From NCBI RefSeq assembly GCF_001552635.1, contig NZ_BCRO01000098.1:1-48170 (forward strand): a DNA stretch of 48,170 bases, in the 5' to 3' direction. The translations under genes and the position numbers were made by a program. The notes under the pieces are model-generated. The model saw only the letters and a program-made list of their open reading frames with translations. It ran no database searches and was not told the DNA's origin. Shown piece by piece: positions 32,321 through 40,942 of the stretch; within the stretch, counting starts at the first letter, position 1; each line of letters starts with the position of its first letter. Source of the DNA: Actinomadura hibisca NBRC 15177 (lineage in GTDB: Bacteria; Actinomycetota; Actinomycetes; Streptosporangiales; Streptosporangiaceae).

Positions 32321-32417
32321 GCCTGCGGGAGGCGGCGGTCGCGGCGACGGCCAGCGCCGTCCACGCGAGGGCGTAGGCGGCCGACAGGGCGACGGCGTCG
32401 GTGCTCGGATTGCGCAT
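32289..32417 (-). CDS. Possible small single-pass membrane protein (42 aa)
   Basis: An ATG preceded by GAGGA at a seven-base spacing opens a 42-codon frame. It begins MRNPSTDAV, then has a hydrophobic segment ALSAAYALAWTALAVAATAA, then a basic tail SRRLSRPRPSARP, giving N-out/C-in topology by the positive-inside rule. The last 32 bp lie antisense to the end of nuoH. It is downstream of and in the same direction as the helix-hairpin-helix gene. I do not recognise it; the RBS and topology are the only support. Confidence 0.35.
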   Translation of the reverse strand: MRNPSTDAVALSAAYALAWTALAVAATAASRRLSRPRPSARP

Positions 32418-32484
32418 ACCGGAATCCTCGCCGCGCCCGGCGCCGGGCACATCCGCCGCCGTACTCAGAACGCCCTGAGTACCG

Positions 32485-33366
32485 CTACGGCAGGAACACC
32501 GCGTACTCGGCGATCTTCGGCAGCCGGTCCGGCGGCAGGTCGACGTCCACCGCCAGCTCCTCCGCCGAGATGAACCCGCCGTGCTCGCGCCGCCGCCGCC
32601 CGATCCGCTCGACGAGGTCGGGCGTCATGCCGGGCAGCGTGGACAACACCTGCGGCGGCGCGTGGTTGACGTCGATCAGCCCGCCGTCGTCGAAGGCGCC
32701 CGGCAGGTCGGGACGGCCGATGCGCAGCTCGTGCGCCAGCGCCGGGTCCTCGGCCACCAGTTGCCGCGCCTCCTCGCGCAACGTCCGCCGGTACCGGGCC
32801 ACCCGGATCGCGTGCCGGTTGCCCTGGTTCATGACGGGCGCGCGCGGGAACGCCGACGGCCGGACGGCGAAGGCGTGCACGGTCCCGGCGATCCACAACG
32901 TGGTCATCATCAGGCCGCCCAGCATCGCCAGGACCGGGTCCGGCATGTTCAGCAGCATGAACACCATCGTCAGCGCGCCGCCGTACCCGGCCGCCGTCGC
33001 GCCGAGGTTCCACGAGCCGCGCCGGACCGCCGCGTACAGGAACGAGAACGGCGTCCCGAGCCCCAACGTGAGAAAGGGCACGAAAGCCCACAGGATGCCC
33101 TGCGGCTCGTGCTCCTCGGGCGGCAGCTCGGGGTGCGGCGGGCGCGGCGGCAGCGGGTAGGGCGCGCGCCATCCCGGCGGCGGCATCGGCGGCGGCTGGT
33201 GGGGCGGCTGGTGCGGCGGACGGTGCCGCGGACGGGGTGGCCGCGGCGGCCTGACCTCGCCCGGACGCGGGCCGTCACCCGGTCGTCCGGTGGCGCGGGG
33301 GCGCCCGCCGGGGCCGGGGCGGCCGCTCGCGTCGGGGCCGAAGGGGTCGTCCAAGTCGTCGTTCAC
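32485..33366 (-). CDS. Membrane protein with C-terminal helix-hairpin-helix domain
   Basis: A 293-residue protein: Pro/Arg/His-rich N-terminus (1-85, with HQPPHQPPPMPPPGW), three hydrophobic segments (about 90-165: LWAFVPFLTLGLGTPFSFLYA; ATAAGYGGALTMVFMLL; LGGLMMTTLWIAGTVHAF), and a C-terminal helix-hairpin-helix region (GLIDVNHAPPQVLSTLPGMTPDLVERIGRRRREHGGF, about 228-264) of the ComEA type, here facing the cytoplasm or membrane surface. GTG start behind GGGAGGT. Transcribed against the nuo genes between nuoH and nuoI. Such HhH proteins bind DNA in ComEA, but a binding role here is unproven. Confidence 0.8.
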   Translation of the reverse strand: MNDDLDDPFGPDASGRPGPGGRPRATGRPGDGPRPGEVRPPRPPRPRHRPPHQPPHQPPPMPPPGWRAPYPLPPRPPHPELPPEEHEPQGILWAFVPFLTLGLGTPFSFLYAAVRRGSWNLGATAAGYGGALTMVFMLLNMPDPVLAMLGGLMMTTLWIAGTVHAFAVRPSAFPRAPVMNQGNRHAIRVARYRRTLREEARQLVAEDPALAHELRIGRPDLPGAFDDGGLIDVNHAPPQVLSTLPGMTPDLVERIGRRRREHGGFISAEELAVDVDLPPDRLPKIAEYAVFLP

Positions 33367-33473
33367 GGGACCTCCCGGACGGGGCCGTCACGGCGCCGGC
33401 GAGCCGCGTGCCCACGCTTGCTTTGACGAACGCCGCCCCCTCCGCGTTCCCCCGCGCGCTCCGGTAAGGAATC

Positions 33474-34019
33474 ATGTGGCGGGTGGGACGGCTACCAGGA
33501 GGCGGGCTGGCCAAGGGGCTGGCCGTCACGTTGCGGACGATGACGCGGCGCTCGGTCACGCGCCAGTACCCCGAGGTGCAGCCTGAGCTGCCACCGCGCA
33601 GCCGGGGTGTGATCGCGCTGTTCGAGGAGAACTGCACGGTCTGCATGCTCTGCGCGCGCGAGTGTCCCGACTGGTGCATCTACATCGACTCCCACAAGGA
33701 GACGCTGCCCGCCGAGGGCGGCGGGCGCGCGCGCACGCGCAATGTGCTGGACCGCTTCGCCATCGACTTCGCCCTGTGCATGTACTGCGGGATCTGCATC
33801 GAGGTGTGCCCGTTCGACGCGCTGTTCTGGTCGCCGGAGTTCGAGTACGCCGAGTACGACGTCAACGAGCTGACCCACGAGAAGGACCGCCTGCGCGAGT
33901 GGATGTGGACGGTCCCGCCGCCGCAGGCCCACGACCCGCTCGCCGAGCCGCCCAAGGAGATCGCCGCCGCCGAGAAGGCCGCCGCGCGCGGCGCGCGCAA
34001 ACCCCGGAGCGGCGCGTGA
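33474..34019 (+). CDS. nuoI: NuoI-type 2x[4Fe-4S] subunit
   Basis: A 181-residue ferredoxin-like subunit. Two complete motifs: Cys54, 57, 60, 64 (CTVCMLCARECP) and Cys102, 105, 108, 112 (CMYCGICIEVCP), the N6a/N6b clusters that lie between the electron input module and N2. ATG behind AAGGAA. A C-terminal Ala/Lys tail follows the usual end. In a complex lacking NuoEFG this subunit is the likely docking point for a soluble electron donor such as ferredoxin (inference). About 107 bp of upstream sequence could hold a promoter for the second half of the nuo cluster. Confidence 0.96.
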   Translation: MWRVGRLPGGGLAKGLAVTLRTMTRRSVTRQYPEVQPELPPRSRGVIALFEENCTVCMLCARECPDWCIYIDSHKETLPAEGGGRARTRNVLDRFAIDFALCMYCGICIEVCPFDALFWSPEFEYAEYDVNELTHEKDRLREWMWTVPPPQAHDPLAEPPKEIAAAEKAAARGARKPRSGA

Positions 34020-34573
34020 CCGGCCAGGAGATCGTCTTCGCGCTGCTGGGCGTGGTCGCGGTCGGCTCGGGCGTGCTGGTGGTCACCACCCGGCAGATCG
34101 TGCACGCGGCGTTGTGGCTGGTGGTGTCGTTCGGCGCGCTGGCGGGCGGCTACCTGGTGCTGACCGCCGAGTTCGTGGCGTGGGTGCAGGTGCTGATCTA
34201 CGTCGGCGCGGTGGTCGTGCTGCTGCTGTTCGGGATCATGCTGACCCGCGCGCCGATCGGCGCGGCCGAGCTGGACTCGGGCAACCGGTGGGCCGCGCTC
34301 GCCGTCGCCGCCGGCACGGCGGCGGTGCTGGTGACGGTGGTGGTGCTCGGCTTCCGGGGCGTGTCCGCGCCGCCGAAGGCGGGCGGCGGGTCGGCCGAGG
34401 AGCTGGGCGCGGCGGTGTTCCGCACGTGGGTGCTGCCGTTCGAGGTGTTGTCGGTGCTGCTGCTGGCGGCGCTGGTCGGCGCGATCGTGTTGTCGCGCTC
34501 CGACATCGGCCCGCCCGAGCCCGGCCATGAGGCCGACCGGGACGTCCACCGCGACGGTGAGGAGGACCGCTGA
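34016..34573 (+). CDS. nuoJ: NuoJ-type membrane subunit
   Basis: A 185-residue, five-helix subunit. LVVTTRQIVHAALWLVVSFGALAGGYLVL and FVAWVQVLIYVGAVVVLLLFGIML (containing the pi-bulge helix TM3) are conserved. The GTG start overlaps nuoI (GTGA). The C-terminus ends in a charged tail (HEADRDVHRDGEEDR). Confidence 0.94.
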   Translation: MTGQEIVFALLGVVAVGSGVLVVTTRQIVHAALWLVVSFGALAGGYLVLTAEFVAWVQVLIYVGAVVVLLLFGIMLTRAPIGAAELDSGNRWAALAVAAGTAAVLVTVVVLGFRGVSAPPKAGGGSAEELGAAVFRTWVLPFEVLSVLLLAALVGAIVLSRSDIGPPEPGHEADRDVHRDGEEDR

Positions 34574-34950
34574 TGCACCTGCTCTATCCGGCGGTGGTGT
34601 CGGCCCTGCTGTTCTCGGTCGGGGTGTACGGGGTGCTGGCGCGCCGCAACGCGATCCTCGTGCTGATGGCGGTCGAGTTGATGCTGAACGCCGTCAACCT
34701 GAACCTGGTCGCCTTCGACGTGTTCTGGCGCGACCGGCTGCACGGCGGGCAGGTGCTGACGCTGTTCACCATCGTGATCGCCGCCGCCGAGGTCGGCCTG
34801 GGCCTGGCGATCGTGCTGCTGGTCTACCGCAACCGGCAGATGATCGACGTGGACCGGCTGCGCGACCTGGCCGAGGACCGCGCCCCCGGCAAGGCCCTCG
34901 ACCCGCCCGGCGAGGCAACCCCGGACTGGGTCGCGGAGGGCGCCTCGTGA
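34573..34950 (+). CDS. nuoK: NuoK-type membrane subunit
   Basis: A 125-residue NuoK/Mnh-C-like subunit with three helices. VYGVLARRNAILVLMAVELMLNAVNLNLVAF carries the conserved membrane glutamate (in AVELML), and IVIAAAEVGLGLAIVLLVYR the second. ATG overlaps nuoJ by one base (TGATG), stop overlaps nuoL (GTGA). A 25-residue C-terminal extension is polar. Confidence 0.95.
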   Translation: MHLLYPAVVSALLFSVGVYGVLARRNAILVLMAVELMLNAVNLNLVAFDVFWRDRLHGGQVLTLFTIVIAAAEVGLGLAIVLLVYRNRQMIDVDRLRDLAEDRAPGKALDPPGEATPDWVAEGAS

Positions 34951-37013
34951 TCGTGCTGGCGTCCCTGACGATCCTGCTCCCGTTCGCCGCCGCGTTCGCG
35001 GGCATGCTGCTGGGCCCGCGCCTGTCGCGGCTGCTGCGCCCGCGCAAGGTGGAGCCCGTGCCCGGCGGCGGCCCCGCGACCACCGAGCAGGCGTGGTGGC
35101 GCGCGGCGATCACCGCCGAACGTTCGCCGCTGCGCAACGGCCCCGCGCTGCTCGCGTGCCTGCCGTTGGCGCTCGCGGCGGTGTTCGCGGCGATCGTCGC
35201 GTTCACCGTCTGGCGCTCCCCGGGCGCGCGCACCGGCACGCTGACGCTGATCGAGACCGGGTCGGTGCCGATCCGCGTCGGCCTCCAGGCGGACGGCCTG
35301 GCGGCGGTCGTCGGGCTGATGGTGTGCTGCGTCGCGCTGGCGGTGCAGGTCTACTCGATCGCCTACATGGCCAAGGACCCGCGCTACTCCTCCTACGCGG
35401 CGTTCATCTCGCTGTTCACCGCCGCGATGTTGCTGGTGGTCTACTCGGGCGACCTCCTGCTGCTGTACGTCGGCTGGGAGGTCATGGGCGTCTGCTCCTA
35501 CTTCCTGATCGGCCACCACTGGGAGGACCGCGCGAACTCGCGGGCGGCGGTCAAGGCGTTCCTGGTGACGCGGCTCGGCGACGTCGGGTTCCTGCTGGGA
35601 ATCCTGGCGCTGGGCGTGGGCGCGAAGTCGTTCGTGATCGAGGACGTGTTGGCCCGGCTCTCCGAGATGCCGCACGCGACCGTCACGGCGGCGGCGTTCC
35701 TGCTGCTGGCCGGGGTCGCGGGCAAGAGCGCGCAGTTCCCGCTGCACACCTGGCTGCCCGACGCGATGGCGGGCCCGACGCCGATCAGCGCGCTGATCCA
35801 CGCCGCCACCATGGTCGCGGCGGGCATCTTCGTGGTCGCGCGGCTGTACGGGGTGTTCGTGACCGGCTCGGGCGTGCTGACGCTGCTGGGCGTGCTCGCG
35901 GTCGTCTCGATGGTGGGGTCGGCGCTGGCGGCGCTCGCGCAGGACGACATCAAGCGCGTGCTGGCCTACTCGACCATCAGCCAGCTCGCGGTGATGGCGG
36001 CGGGCCTGGCGGTCGGCGCGGACACCGCCGCGATCTTCCACCTGCTGACGCACGGCGCGTTCAAGGCGCTGCTGTTCCTGGCGGCCGGATCGGTGATCCT
36101 GGTGACCGGCAGCAACCTGCTGGGCCGGTACGGCGGGTTGCGGCGGGCGATGCCGGTGACGTTCTGGTCGATGACGGTGGGACTGGCGGCGCTGGTGGGG
36201 CTGCCGCCGGTGAGCGGCTGGTTCAGCAAGGACGCGGTGATCGAGGCGGCGCAACACGCGGCGCTGCACGGCGACCCGGAGCCGCAGGGCTGGTTCTCCG
36301 CCACGCCGATCCCTGAGACGGGGCCGCCGCCTCCCAGCATCACCCAGTTCCACGGCGGCGCGCTCAAGGCGTACGCCGAAGCCAACTTCACCCAGGTGAA
36401 CTGGGTCGCCCCACCGCTGCCCGGCTGGGCGGCCTGGCTGGTCTACCTCGGCCTGCTGCTCACCGTCGCGCTCACCGCCGCCTACGCCGTCCGCCTGTGG
36501 CTGATGACCTTCTTCGGCGAGCAGCGCGGCGACTTCGAGCCCCGCGAGGCCCCCAAGCTGATGACCTGGACCGTCGCCGCGCTGGCCGTCCCCGCCGCGA
36601 TCATGGGCTTCTTCGGCGGCGGCGCGGAGGAACTGCGCCCGCACGTCGGCTCGGCGCTGATCGCCCTGGCGCTCGCCGGGCTCGGCGGCGGCGCGGCGTT
36701 CCTGCTCTGGAACCGCGACCCCGCGCGCGACCCGGCCCGCGTGCTCGGCCCCGTCCGGCCGGTGCTGGAGCGGGGGTTCTACGTGGACGAGCTGTACGCG
36801 CTGGTGATCGTCCGTCCCGTCCGCGCGGCGGCCCGCCTGGTGGTGGCCGCCGACGCCCGGGGCATCGACGCCGCGGTCGTCGGCGCCGCCGGGGCTGCGC
36901 GGCGGCTCGGCGGGGCGCTGCGGGCGCCGCAGAACGGCAACCCGCAGACCTACCTGACCGGCCTGCTGGCCGGTGTCGTCGTCATCGCGGCCGTGGTGGT
37001 GGTCTTCCTGTGA
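34947..37013 (+). CDS. nuoL: NuoL-type antiporter-like proton channel subunit
   Basis: A 688-residue Mrp-antiporter-like subunit with about 16 helices and the long lateral helix region at the end. Conserved: YSIAYMAKDPRYSSYAAFISLF, LLLLYVGWEVMGVCSYFLIGHHW (key Glu in WEVMG), GKSAQFPLHTWLPDAMAGPTPISALIHAATMV (His and Lys of the proton path) and AQDDIKRVLAYSTISQLAVM. A 35-residue insertion of polar sequence after TM1 (KVEPVPGGGPATTEQAWW) is notable. GTG start coupled to nuoK. Confidence 0.96.
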   Translation: MIVLASLTILLPFAAAFAGMLLGPRLSRLLRPRKVEPVPGGGPATTEQAWWRAAITAERSPLRNGPALLACLPLALAAVFAAIVAFTVWRSPGARTGTLTLIETGSVPIRVGLQADGLAAVVGLMVCCVALAVQVYSIAYMAKDPRYSSYAAFISLFTAAMLLVVYSGDLLLLYVGWEVMGVCSYFLIGHHWEDRANSRAAVKAFLVTRLGDVGFLLGILALGVGAKSFVIEDVLARLSEMPHATVTAAAFLLLAGVAGKSAQFPLHTWLPDAMAGPTPISALIHAATMVAAGIFVVARLYGVFVTGSGVLTLLGVLAVVSMVGSALAALAQDDIKRVLAYSTISQLAVMAAGLAVGADTAAIFHLLTHGAFKALLFLAAGSVILVTGSNLLGRYGGLRRAMPVTFWSMTVGLAALVGLPPVSGWFSKDAVIEAAQHAALHGDPEPQGWFSATPIPETGPPPPSITQFHGGALKAYAEANFTQVNWVAPPLPGWAAWLVYLGLLLTVALTAAYAVRLWLMTFFGEQRGDFEPREAPKLMTWTVAALAVPAAIMGFFGGGAEELRPHVGSALIALALAGLGGGAAFLLWNRDPARDPARVLGPVRPVLERGFYVDELYALVIVRPVRAAARLVVAADARGIDAAVVGAAGAARRLGGALRAPQNGNPQTYLTGLLAGVVVIAAVVVVFL

Positions 37014-38518
37014 TCTTCCTGCTGTTGACGGCGATCCCGCTGCTGGCGGCGCTGGCGCTGCTGGTCCCGGCCGGGCGGTTCCTGCCCGGCGACGCGGCCG
37101 TGGCGCGGTTCGGCGTCGCGGTCTCGGGCGCGACGCTGCTGGTGGCGCTGTCGGCCGTCACCGCGTTCGACTTCGGCGCGCCCGAGCGCATGCAGCTGGA
37201 GATCGACCGGGCCTGGGCCCCGGCGATCGGGCTGCGCTTCCACCTGGGCGCGGACGGAGTGTCGCTGCCGCTGATCCTGCTGACGGCGCTGCTGACCTTC
37301 CTCTGCTTCCTCTACACGGCCAAGCACCCGCCCGCCGGGGACCGCGTCCGCCTGTTCACGGCGCTGCTGCTGGTCCTCGAAGTCGGGCTGCTGGGCACGT
37401 TCGTGGCGCTCGACCTGGTGCTGTTCTTCGTGTTCTTCGAGGTCGTGCTGATCCCGATGTACGCGGTGATCGCGATCTGGGGCGGGGCGGGCCGCCGCGC
37501 CGCCGCCTACAAGTTCATCCTCTACACGCTGCTGGGCTCGGGCCTGCTGCTGGCCGGGATGTTGCTGGTCGGCGTCAACGCGGGCACCCTCGACATGACC
37601 GAGCTGGCCGCGCGGCACGGCTCCGGCCTCACCCACGGCGTGCAGGTCACCGCGTTCGTGCTGATGGGCCTGGGCTTCGCGGTGAAGGCCCCGATGTGGC
37701 CGCTGCACACCTGGCTGCCGGACGCGCACACCGCCGCGCCCACCGTCGGGTCGGTGCTGCTGGCCGGGGTGCTGCTGAAGATGGGCACCTACGGCCTGGT
37801 GCGCGTCGCGCTGCCGCTGGCCCCCGACGGCGCGGCGTTCTGGGCCCCGTGGCTCGGCCTGTTCGCGGTGATCGGGATCGTGTGGGGCTCGCTGGCGTGC
37901 CTGGCGCAGACCGACCTCAAGCGGATGATCGCCTACTCGTCGGTCGGGCACATGGGCTTCGTGCTGCTGGGCATCGCGACGCTGACGCCGGTCGGGGTGA
38001 ACGCGGCGCTGTTCGGCAACATCGCGCACGGCCTGATCACCGGCCTGCTGTTCTTCCTGGCCGGGGCCGTCAAGGACCGTTACGGCACCGGTGACCTGCG
38101 CGAGCTGGGCGGCGGCATGCTCACCTCCGCGCCCCGCCTGGCCTCGATCCTGACGTTCGCGTCGGTCGCGAGCCTCGGGCTGCCGGGCCTCGCGGGCTTC
38201 TGGGGCGAGATGCTGGCGCTGCTCGGCGCGTACAAGCCGCACGCCGACCTGCCGCGCACGACGTTCGTGGTGTTCATGGCGGTCGGCGCGCTGGGCGCGG
38301 TGCTCACCGCCGCCTACTTCCTGCGGATGCTCGCCAGGATCACCCACGGCCCGGTGCCGGACGCGCGCCTGACCGCCGGGCCGGTCGCGGCCGTCTCCCG
38401 GTACGAGTACGCGGCCTGGATCCCGCTGGTGGTGCTGACCCTGCTGGTCGGGTTGTGGCCCAAGACGTTGCTGGACGTGACCACCGCACCGGTGCGCGCG
38501 CTGCTGGGAGGTGGCTGA
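37010..38518 (+). CDS. nuoM: NuoM-type antiporter-like subunit
   Basis: A 502-residue NuoM. LRFHLGADGVSLPLILLTALLTF, LVLFFVFFEVVLIPMYAVIAIWGG (conserved Glu), KAPMWPLHTWLPDAHTAAPTVGSVLLAGVLLKMGTYGLVR and AQTDLKRMIAYSSVGHMGFV are all intact, so the proton path looks functional. GTG start overlaps nuoL (GTGA). Confidence 0.96.
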   Translation: MIFLLLTAIPLLAALALLVPAGRFLPGDAAVARFGVAVSGATLLVALSAVTAFDFGAPERMQLEIDRAWAPAIGLRFHLGADGVSLPLILLTALLTFLCFLYTAKHPPAGDRVRLFTALLLVLEVGLLGTFVALDLVLFFVFFEVVLIPMYAVIAIWGGAGRRAAAYKFILYTLLGSGLLLAGMLLVGVNAGTLDMTELAARHGSGLTHGVQVTAFVLMGLGFAVKAPMWPLHTWLPDAHTAAPTVGSVLLAGVLLKMGTYGLVRVALPLAPDGAAFWAPWLGLFAVIGIVWGSLACLAQTDLKRMIAYSSVGHMGFVLLGIATLTPVGVNAALFGNIAHGLITGLLFFLAGAVKDRYGTGDLRELGGGMLTSAPRLASILTFASVASLGLPGLAGFWGEMLALLGAYKPHADLPRTTFVVFMAVGALGAVLTAAYFLRMLARITHGPVPDARLTAGPVAAVSRYEYAAWIPLVVLTLLVGLWPKTLLDVTTAPVRALLGGG

Positions 38519-38523
38519 CGCCC

Positions 38524-40005
38524 ATGATCCAGGGCATCGACTACGCGGCGATCGCGCCGCCGCTGATCCTGGCGGTGGCCGCGCTCGGGCTGCTGCTGGC
38601 CGACGCGTTCGAGGTGCCGCGCCGCGTGCTGGGCGTGTTGTGCGGCGGCGCGCTGGGCGCGGCGCTGATCGCGGTGGCGGTCCTGGCGTTCGGCGACCGG
38701 CGCGCGACGTTCTGCCTGCCCACCAGCCTGCGCGGCACCGGGCCGCGCTCGTGCTCCTACGTCGCCGACGACTTCACGCTGCTGTTCCAGGGCGTGGTGC
38801 TCGCCGCCGCGCTGGTGGTGGTGCTGCTGTCGCTGCGCGAGATCGTCGACTCCCGCATCCCGGCGGGGGAGTACCACTTCCTGCTGCTGGCCGCGGTGAT
38901 CGGCGCGGTGACGCTGGTGGCCGCCCGCGACCTGGTGCTGCTGGTGGTGGCGCTGGAGACGCTCTCGCTGCCGATCTTCGCGCTGGTGGCGCTGCGCCGC
39001 TACGACGGCCTGGCCTCCGAGGCCGCGCTGAAGTTGTTCCTGGTCTCGGTGGTCTCGGCGGCGGTCATGTTGTTCGGGATCAGCCTGGTCTACGGCGCGA
39101 CCGGCGCGATGCACCTGGACCGCATCGCGCTGTCGCTGGAGACGCTGCCGGGCCGCATGGAGCCGGTCGTGGCGGCCGGGGTCGTGCTGCTGCTGGCCGG
39201 GTTCGCCTTCAAGGTGGCGGCGGTGCCGTTCCACTTCTGGGCCCCCGACGTCTACCAGGGCGCGCCGCTGCCGGTCGCGGCGTTCCTGTCGGTGGTGTCC
39301 AAGGCCGCCGGGTTCGCGGGGCTGGCGATCGTGCTGGCTCTGGGCTTCCCGGCGTTCGGGCACGTGTGGGGGCCGCTGGTCGCGGTGCTGGCCGCCGTCA
39401 CGATGACGCTGGGCAACCTGCTAGCGCTGCGGCAGCGGACCGCGATCCGGCTGCTGGCCTGGTCGTCGGTGGCGCAGTCGGGCTACATGCTCGCGCCGCT
39501 GGCGGTCGGGAACCACCGGCTGCCGGAGGCCGTCGCGGCGACCACCGCCTACGTCGCGCTGTACGCGGTGATGAACCTGGGCGCGTTCGCCGTGGTGATC
39601 GCCTTCCGGAACCGCGCCGCCGCGCCGCGCTGGGACACCCTGGACGACTACCGGGGCCTGGCGCGCAGCAACCCCGCGCTGGCGGCCGCGCTGGCGTTCT
39701 TCCTGATCTGCCTGGCGGGACTGCCGCCGGGTGTGATGGGGCTGTTCGCGAAGGTCGTGGTGTTCCGCGGCGTGCTGGCCGGGGACGTGACGTGGCTGGC
39801 GGTGGTGATGGCGGTCAACACCGTGATCGGCCTGTACTACTACCTGGTGTGGGCGGTGAAGTTGTTCGCCGCGCCTGTGGGGCGTCCCGCCGAACCGGCT
39901 CCCGGGATGGCGGTGCGGGCCGCCGTGGCGGCGGCGTTCGCGGGCTCGGTGGTGTTGTCGATCGCGCCGCAGATCGTGCTGCAGACGGTCTCGGCCGCCA
40001 GCTAA
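38524..40005 (+). CDS. nuoN: NuoN-type antiporter-like subunit
   Basis: A 493-residue NuoN. Conserved: LVVALETLSLPIFALVALRRYDGLASEAALKLFLVS, AGFAFKVAAVPFHFWAPDVYQGAPLPVAAFLSVVSKAAGF and RQRTAIRLLAWSSVAQSGYMLAPL. The 5' part has a Cys pair (GVLCGGALG and RATFCLPTS). ATG start five bases after the nuoM stop. It is the last nuo gene; htpX follows after 67 bp. Confidence 0.95.
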   Translation: MIQGIDYAAIAPPLILAVAALGLLLADAFEVPRRVLGVLCGGALGAALIAVAVLAFGDRRATFCLPTSLRGTGPRSCSYVADDFTLLFQGVVLAAALVVVLLSLREIVDSRIPAGEYHFLLLAAVIGAVTLVAARDLVLLVVALETLSLPIFALVALRRYDGLASEAALKLFLVSVVSAAVMLFGISLVYGATGAMHLDRIALSLETLPGRMEPVVAAGVVLLLAGFAFKVAAVPFHFWAPDVYQGAPLPVAAFLSVVSKAAGFAGLAIVLALGFPAFGHVWGPLVAVLAAVTMTLGNLLALRQRTAIRLLAWSSVAQSGYMLAPLAVGNHRLPEAVAATTAYVALYAVMNLGAFAVVIAFRNRAAAPRWDTLDDYRGLARSNPALAAALAFFLICLAGLPPGVMGLFAKVVVFRGVLAGDVTWLAVVMAVNTVIGLYYYLVWAVKLFAAPVGRPAEPAPGMAVRAAVAAAFAGSVVLSIAPQIVLQTVSAAS

Positions 40006-40072
40006 TTGGAACATCCGTCCAGGTCAAACCGTTGTGACTGATGACTGACAGCAACGGGGAGGCGGACGGAAA

Positions 40073-40927
40073 GTGCGGTTCAACGGCGTCAAGACGGCGG
40101 CACTGATCGCTGCGCTGTCGGCATTGATGCTCGCGGTCGGCTGGGCGCTGGGCGGCAACGCCGGGTTGTTCGTCGCGCTGGTCATCGCGCTGGGCACCAA
40201 CGGCGTGGCGTACTTCTTCAGCGACCGGATCGCGCTGCGCTCGATGCGCGCGCACCCGGTCGGCGAGGTCGAGGCGCCCGCGATGTACCGGATCGTCCGG
40301 GAGCTGGCGACCTCGGCGCGGCAGCCGATGCCGCGCCTGTACGTGTCGGAGACGCTCCAGCCCAACGCGTTCGCCACCGGCCGCAACCCGCGCAACGCGG
40401 CGGTGTGCTGCACCCGGGGCATCCTGCGCATGCTGGACGAGCGCGAGCTGCGCGCCGTTCTGGGGCACGAGCTGTCGCACGTCTACAACCGCGACATCCT
40501 CATCTCCTCGGTGGCCGCCGCCATCGCCACCGTGATCACCTACCTGTCGCATCTGGCGATCTTCCTGCCGGTCGGCCGCTCCGACGACGACGAGGGCCCC
40601 GGCCTGGTGGGCGCGCTGCTGATGATGATCCTCGGCCCGATCGCGGCGGCGGTGGTGCAGATGGCGATCAGCCGCACCCGCGAGTTCCAGGCCGACGAGT
40701 CGGGCGCGCGGCTGACCGGCGACCCGCTCGCCCTGGCCTCGGCGCTGCGCAAGATCGAGGCGGGCACGCAGGCGATGCCGCTGCCCCAGGACCCGGAGCT
40801 GGCCTCCACCAGCTCGCTGATGATCGCCAACCCGTTCCGGGGCGGCGGGATCGGCAAGCTGTTCTCCACCCACCCGCCGACGGCCGAGCGGGTGGAGCGG
40901 CTGGAGCGGATGGCGGGCCGCCGCTGA
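40073..40927 (+). CDS. htpX: HtpX-family membrane zinc protease
   Basis: A 284-residue M48 metalloprotease that degrades misfolded membrane proteins. Two N-terminal helices (10-50), then the zinc motif HELSH (His132, Glu133, His136) followed by VYNRDILISS. The third ligand is in SRTREFQADESGARLTG (about residues 200-216). Two more helices lie near 150-200. GTG start with GGGGAGGCGGACGG upstream. It directly follows nuoN and could be in the same transcript; a role in quality control of the large membrane complex would fit, but is inference. Confidence 0.95.
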   Translation: MRFNGVKTAALIAALSALMLAVGWALGGNAGLFVALVIALGTNGVAYFFSDRIALRSMRAHPVGEVEAPAMYRIVRELATSARQPMPRLYVSETLQPNAFATGRNPRNAAVCCTRGILRMLDERELRAVLGHELSHVYNRDILISSVAAAIATVITYLSHLAIFLPVGRSDDDEGPGLVGALLMMILGPIAAAVVQMAISRTREFQADESGARLTGDPLALASALRKIEAGTQAMPLPQDPELASTSSLMIANPFRGGGIGKLFSTHPPTAERVERLERMAGRR

Positions 40928-40942
40928 CCGCCCGGCCCCCCG

